A DNA stretch of 64,000 nt, from the NCBI RefSeq assembly GCF_001425005.1, contig NZ_LMDB01000022.1:461179-525178 (forward strand), read 5' to 3'. Below the pieces are notes generated by a model. The model was not told the origin of the DNA and made no database searches. It saw only the letters and a list, made by a program, of their open reading frames with translations. Positions 59,828 to 64,000 of the stretch are shown piece by piece. The translations under genes were made by a program, and so were the position numbers. Origin of the DNA: Duganella sp. Root336D2 (lineage in GTDB: Bacteria > Pseudomonadota > Gammaproteobacteria > Burkholderiales > Burkholderiaceae_D). The first letter of the stretch is position 1, and each line of letters starts with the position of its first letter.

Positions 59828-60814
59828 TTAGTTTGACGTCACGTGCGTGCACGTCCAGGAAACATTTGAAGCGATCCAGGTCTTCTTCCAGTCGATAGCA
59901 GATTGCTCGCGGCAAGCCTGCTCCGAGGAAAACTTCGTATCTTCATAGCGCTGATAAATATAGCCATCAAGCGGACGCCACACAGCACCGTACCAGTAAT
60001 CTTTTGGATTGATAACGTTGCTGAATTGCTCTACAGGTCGATTCGCTGAGGTGTCTTTATAGTCGACCACAGTTGATCCATCCGTGTTGAGGGAGCGAAT
60101 CCAAAGCGATTTGCTCTGGTTTCCCACGCTGTCAACCGGCGTGCAGATGCGCACCTTGGTCGTCGAAAATCCCATGGGCAAGGTCATGCAGAAATACGGA
60201 TTGGGGGCACCGGCAACCACAGACCATTCAGCAGTCGCGGTGTAATCGGGTGTCGGATCGCAATAGTGCGCGAATGCGCCAGCGCGGAACGCCTCGCTAT
60301 AGCCGGTTGTGCGCAAGCCCGAGAAGAGGACGCCTGAGGAGTTGGTTGACGTCGGCAGTTCGCTCTTGTTCGCGACAGAAATGCACTCTTTAAATGCGTT
60401 GTTATCCGCGCCGTAGGCAACGCCGAGGGGCGCCATATTTGCGTCGAGATGGAACTTCCAAAGACTCTGCCTTACCAGGCGGCCGCTGGCGTCAATGCGC
60501 TGCAACTGGATGATCCTGGTATTCGTGACGCTTTGTGATTTGCCATTGGTCACAAATGGATAGGATTCTTCGGCTTTGATAATCAGGGTTGCCGTTGCCA
60601 GCGAGCCGTCATTTGACGACAGTGGGATCGTCTGATCGGTCTGGATAAAATTCTTGAATGCTTGACTCGCGTTGATGGAGGCAACTACAGGGGGCGCAGG
60701 GGTTGTGGGAGTCAGAGGCGCGCCCGTCCCGTTAGAACTGTTTGTTGTGCCGCCACCGCCGCCACATGCACAAAGTGTCGCAAGAATAATCGCTGATACA
60801 GTAAATCGTTTCAT
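59828..60814 (-). CDS. Lipoprotein of unknown function
   Basis: 328 residues from ATG 60814. Signal peptide MKRFTVSAIILATLCAC with a lipobox-like ending and a Gly/Thr/Asn linker after it. The body has several cysteines and aromatic repeats. No family recognised. Divergent from the TPR gene across about 136 bases. Confidence 0.78.
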   Translation of the reverse strand: MKRFTVSAIILATLCACGGGGGTTNSSNGTGAPLTPTTPAPPVVASINASQAFKNFIQTDQTIPLSSNDGSLATATLIIKAEESYPFVTNGKSQSVTNTRIIQLQRIDASGRLVRQSLWKFHLDANMAPLGVAYGADNNAFKECISVANKSELPTSTNSSGVLFSGLRTTGYSEAFRAGAFAHYCDPTPDYTATAEWSVVAGAPNPYFCMTLPMGFSTTKVRICTPVDSVGNQSKSLWIRSLNTDGSTVVDYKDTSANRPVEQFSNVINPKDYWYGAVWRPLDGYIYQRYEDTKFSSEQACREQSAIDWKKTWIASNVSWTCTHVTSN

Positions 60815-60950
60815 AGGGTTCCAGAAAAAGTTTTGTCTTGGCGGCAATGATCATAAGACTATGTTGCTTATTTTGCAAGTAACACCGGATCGCAATCCAC
60901 GAGAATTTTCTTTGTGGCAATATATCGTTTTTAGCAATCCGATTACCGTC

Positions 60951-62471
60951 ATGCGAAATTTTGGAAATACAGTCCTGTTCTGCGCCGCTCTTTTGGGCGC
61001 AACGGCGTCTTATGCCGCTCCCAGATTCAAAACTGAGGCTTCACAATTAAGCGCTCAGAAAAGGGAACTGCTTTCCGAGACAATGAAAGTGCTGGACGAC
61101 TGGAGCGGTGAGAACGAGAAGCTGGTTGCCGCAGGTGTGATGATCGACAGTTTGATCAAATCCGATCCGGACTTCCTGCCGATCTATATCGAGAAAGCCC
61201 GCCTGGCCATCATGCGCGGGGCGACCGGCACCAATGATTTCAAGAAGGCCAATCGCGACGCGCTGGCAATCATTGCCGAGGTGCAGAAGAAAGACCCGTC
61301 TTACCCCAAGTCCTACGTGCTGGCTGGCCATGCCTTCTTGAATGTTGAAGATTTTGAGAGTGCGAGAAAATCGCTTGAGCGTGCCGAACGTATCGGAACT
61401 TCGGACCCTTGGCTCTACAATAATTTCGCCGATTTGTACGGCCGCATGAGGCAATACGACAAGGCGCTCGCCTATGCAAAAAAGGCCTTGATCCAATCGA
61501 AAGATAACGGCAAGGCCCTGGTGTCGGCTATTGCCTTCATCAGTGATTTTTCGGGATTCACCGGCCATCCGGTGCGTAGTGCCGATATTTCGCAGCTGCT
61601 GTTTGATTCGTTCAAGGATCCTGAGCAGCGCATGCGCATCGCTGTCAGGCTGACGGGCGCCTACCACGGGACGCCGGAAGTCCTGGACCATGCGTATGAG
61701 ATTATTGAACGGCAGCGGAAAGAAACGCCGGGGCTGGAATCCGCGGATCTTGCATTGGCAGAGTGGTTTCTGGCAAAGGGCTACTGGAAGACCCAGAACA
61801 TGATCGGGATTTATGATCCGAAGCTCAGTGCTGCGGCCGACAAGATCCTGGATGCCGTCAAGCCGTCCCAATCCGCCAATGGCCGGATCTTTACCGGAAA
61901 ATTTGCTATCGCCCTTGGTAACGGTGACATCGGCAAAGCCAGTGAATTGCTGAAGGCCGGCGAGGCGGGCGATGTGCCGCGAGGCCGTGTAATGGCGGGC
62001 AAGTCATTAATGATGTGGCTGAAGTCGGATTACGCCGAAGTGATCAAGATTGAAGAGGGCCTGGCAGACAGTGAACCGGACTTCGCGAATGAATCCCTGC
62101 TGGTCGCTGCCTATTCCCGCCTCGGCCGCAAAGACATGCAGGCGGCTTATTACAAGCGGCAACTGGAGCGAAATCCCAGCGCGTGGACCCTTGGGAACTA
62201 TTCGCATTTCCTGCTGTTTTTCATGCATGATATTGACGGTGCGATTGTCTACGGCGAAAAGGCCTTGAAGGAAATGAAGTACCCGATGGCGTCGAACACT
62301 ACATCGCTCGCCTATCTCATGAAAGCGTCGACACTGAAACGTGCAGGGAATGCGGCGGCCGCCAGGAAACATGTGGACCAGGCGAAAGCCATCGGCTTTG
62401 ACGAAGGCTATGTCTTCCAGTATTGCGACACTTATTGCGCCGATATCCAGAGTTTGTTGACCCGGCCTTAG
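60951..62471 (+). CDS. Exported TPR-repeat protein
   Basis: 506 residues from ATG 60951; the signal peptide ends ASYA. TPR-type helix pairs are visible (YPKSYVLAGHAFLNVEDFESARKSLERAERIG, WLYNNFADLYGRMRQYDKALAYAKKAL and further repeats to the end). Periplasmic scaffold or partner-binding protein; partners unknown. Upstream frame extension crosses the divergent promoter and is not used. Confidence 0.85.
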   Translation: MRNFGNTVLFCAALLGATASYAAPRFKTEASQLSAQKRELLSETMKVLDDWSGENEKLVAAGVMIDSLIKSDPDFLPIYIEKARLAIMRGATGTNDFKKANRDALAIIAEVQKKDPSYPKSYVLAGHAFLNVEDFESARKSLERAERIGTSDPWLYNNFADLYGRMRQYDKALAYAKKALIQSKDNGKALVSAIAFISDFSGFTGHPVRSADISQLLFDSFKDPEQRMRIAVRLTGAYHGTPEVLDHAYEIIERQRKETPGLESADLALAEWFLAKGYWKTQNMIGIYDPKLSAAADKILDAVKPSQSANGRIFTGKFAIALGNGDIGKASELLKAGEAGDVPRGRVMAGKSLMMWLKSDYAEVIKIEEGLADSEPDFANESLLVAAYSRLGRKDMQAAYYKRQLERNPSAWTLGNYSHFLLFFMHDIDGAIVYGEKALKEMKYPMASNTTSLAYLMKASTLKRAGNAAAARKHVDQAKAIGFDEGYVFQYCDTYCADIQSLLTRP

Positions 62472-62479
62472 CCCGCACC

Positions 62480-63133
62480 TCAGGCCATCCAGAAGAAAAC
62501 AGCCGTTAGGCGTTTATCCAGATGGTCGAAGCCGAAATACCCGGTCGCTGAATGCACCAGGTTCGCCTTGTACAGCAGGATGCGGTTGAAGCGATTCTCA
62601 ACTCGCACGTCTTCCTGCCAGGCGTCGGGCGGCAGGCCCTTCACCTTCAGCGCTTCGCGCAGGTTGACGTGCGGCGGCATGCACAGGTTGCCGCCCAGCG
62701 TGCCGTTTGGCTGGCGCTGGCGGTAGAACGAGGTGCCGCAATCCGGATCGGGATCAGGCGTGAGGTAGATTACGCAGGCGTAGCGGCATAGCTTGGTCGA
62801 ATCGGTGTGCGGACGTGCGCCGGAATCCGGCATGCCTACCAGCTGGGCGTAGTTGTGATTGAGCGATGTGCCTTGGGGCGTCGCTTCCTGCCACAGGCGC
62901 TTGGCGCCGGTCATCTTCTTCACCCACGTTTCCACGAATTCGATCTCGGGTGGCGTGAGTGCGTTCGGCGTGCGCTTGCCGGGCCAGGGTTCGTTGGCGT
63001 AGGGGGCGCCGAGTTCCCAGTAGTCGTGGTTGTAGCAGCGCTGTGAGATTTCCTGGGCATTGGGCAGGAAGTCGTCCTGCACCCAATAGTCACGGCCTAA
63101 TTGGGGTTTGCGGTAGGGGATGATTGGCAGCAT
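62480..63133 (-). CDS. 2OG-Fe(II) oxygenase-like protein (DUF6445-like)
   Basis: 217 residues. A jelly-roll oxygenase is suggested by ARPHTDSTKL (first His and Asp of the iron triad), YKANLVHSATGYFGFD (second His) and KRLTAVFF (2-oxoglutarate Arg). Convergent with the TPR gene. Substrate unknown; relatives in other bacteria occur with tryptophan-halogenase-like genes, which are not seen here. Confidence 0.75.
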   Translation of the reverse strand: MLPIIPYRKPQLGRDYWVQDDFLPNAQEISQRCYNHDYWELGAPYANEPWPGKRTPNALTPPEIEFVETWVKKMTGAKRLWQEATPQGTSLNHNYAQLVGMPDSGARPHTDSTKLCRYACVIYLTPDPDPDCGTSFYRQRQPNGTLGGNLCMPPHVNLREALKVKGLPPDAWQEDVRVENRFNRILLYKANLVHSATGYFGFDHLDKRLTAVFFWMA

Positions 63134-63223
63134 GGCGTAGAGCGTAGCAAGAAAACAGCGATTTAACGGATTCTTAACGCCCCCGCTGTGTTCAGATTGA
63201 TACGTTACGGGACGATGCCGGCA

Positions 63224-63910
63224 TCAGGCCGCCAGGCGGTCGCCTGCGCGCCTGGCGTTGTCCTGCACCAGCACGCGGGCGCCGCTACGTGCGGCGGCTT
63301 CGCGCAGGGCAGGAGTATCGTCCTTGACCAGGATTTCCACGTTCAAGGCGGCGGCCCGCGCCAGGACGTGCGTCAATTCGGCGGTGCCGGTGCCGTGCAG
63401 GCTGGCGATGCGCACCGCATCCACACGGGCGTGGCCGAACACGGAGGGCAGCTGGACCGCGGTGGCTACTTTCACCGAAATGCGGAAGCCGTTGCGTCGA
63501 TAGTTGTCGGCCACGTAGTTCAGCATCCAGTTCTGGCGCGCGTTCACGGCCGGCAATTGCAGTACGATCTGTCCGAGCGGAAGCCCGAGCGAGTCGAGGA
63601 TGCGCCGGAATGCCATGCCATGGTTGCTGCTGACGGCGCTGAGCAGGCGGTCGTGAACGTTCAGGTGAAGGGGGCGCGTGTCCGGCTCTTCGCCGCGGAA
63701 GAAGTTGATGGCGTGCAGCGTGCGGCACAGGCGGTCCAGCGCTACGGATTCGTCGTCGCTGGCGGCGCCATCGAGGTAGGTCCAGACGGGCAGGCCGCAG
63801 TCCGCTTCCGTCACGCCGCGCACACGGCCGGCATAAGCGGTGACTGTGCCGCTGCCCAGTTCCCGGATAGGCAGGAAGGTGCTACCCAGCCAGCAGTTGA
63901 AGAGTAAGCG
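63224..63910 (-). pseudogene. Degenerate EAL-domain gene without a clear start
   Basis: The EAL fold is recognisable (LPIRELGSGTVTAYAGRVRG at the place of the EAL motif, ALDRLCRTLHAINF, LHLNVHDRLLSAV, GLPLGQIVLQLP, RVDAVRIASLHG). However, the E-A-L residues and later acidic metal ligands are missing, so no c-di-GMP hydrolysis is expected. The fold begins upstream of the GTG at 63823, but no start codon is found there; an in-frame TGA at 63911 to 63913 follows a GTG at 63937. Either a start-site lesion or a non-standard start. Confidence 0.65.
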
Positions 63911-64000
63911 TCAACGCAGCGCCGTCTTGAGCGCCACGCTACTTTAACCGATGATGTTCCCAACACCGCTGGGAAGCGGAGTTTAAACGCCGGCGAATTT

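Overview
The window reads as the chromosome of a high-GC betaproteobacterium, most likely Oxalobacteraceae (Massilia, Duganella or Janthinobacterium type). The basis is the gene content: acsA, class I fumarase followed by murI, a PEP-CTERM secreted protein and dusA. No database search was possible, so the taxonomy is an inference. The left half is a prophage integrated at the 5' end of dusA; the right half is ordinary chromosome with several unusual operons.

Prophage, 1 to about 31.5 kb (its left end lies outside the window). It opens with the 3' part of a VapE-type primase/helicase-like gene and a 260-bp patch of inverted GGTTAGACGG repeats. A late-regulator candidate, a terminator and a long rightward late operon follow. 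The head genes are lambda-like: Nu1-type and GpA-type terminase, W-like protein, portal, a fused S78 protease and capsid, and FII- and U-like connectors. The tail has a tube protein, a G/GT-like chaperone pair in a -1 frame relation, and a tape measure. Its tip block resembles gene-transfer agents (DUF2460, DUF2163, NlpC/P60, J-like), followed by a fibre with an S74 self-cleaving chaperone. Lysis is holin, SAR-type endolysin, Rz and an embedded TTG-start Rz1. From about 26 to 30.3 kb lies a lower-GC cargo zone: TraB/GumN protein, a small gene under a consensus LexA box, a lipoprotein, a helical protein and a large DUF4365-like (PD-(D/E)xK) protein. The tyrosine integrase closes the element next to dusA.

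Chromosome, 31.5 to 49.5 kb. An MCP with a C-terminal CheR-tether-like tail is followed by two tandem periplasmic TonB-C proteins, two lipoproteins and a 37-residue membrane peptide that is easily missed. A leftward operon encodes a zinc-ribbon pseudokinase, a vWA protein, a divergent adenylosuccinate synthetase (PurA) paralogue and a NIPSNAP protein. This is the strongest candidate in the window for an undescribed system. An imine-reductase-like dehydrogenase with a divergent HxlR regulator, tRNA-His, the yqhA-fumA-murI operon, an acyltransferase, acsA and tRNA-Ser follow.

49.5 to 64 kb. A tight four-gene leftward operon encodes exported proteins: a 1094-residue multi-Ig protein ending in a HELKH metallopeptidase-like domain, a small exported protein, a 1205-residue LVIVD/calcium-repeat protein and a di-heme c-type oxidoreductase. 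Beyond it are a PEP-CTERM protein, a lipoprotein, an exported TPR protein, a 2OG-Fe(II) oxygenase-like protein and a degenerate EAL-domain gene with no clear start.
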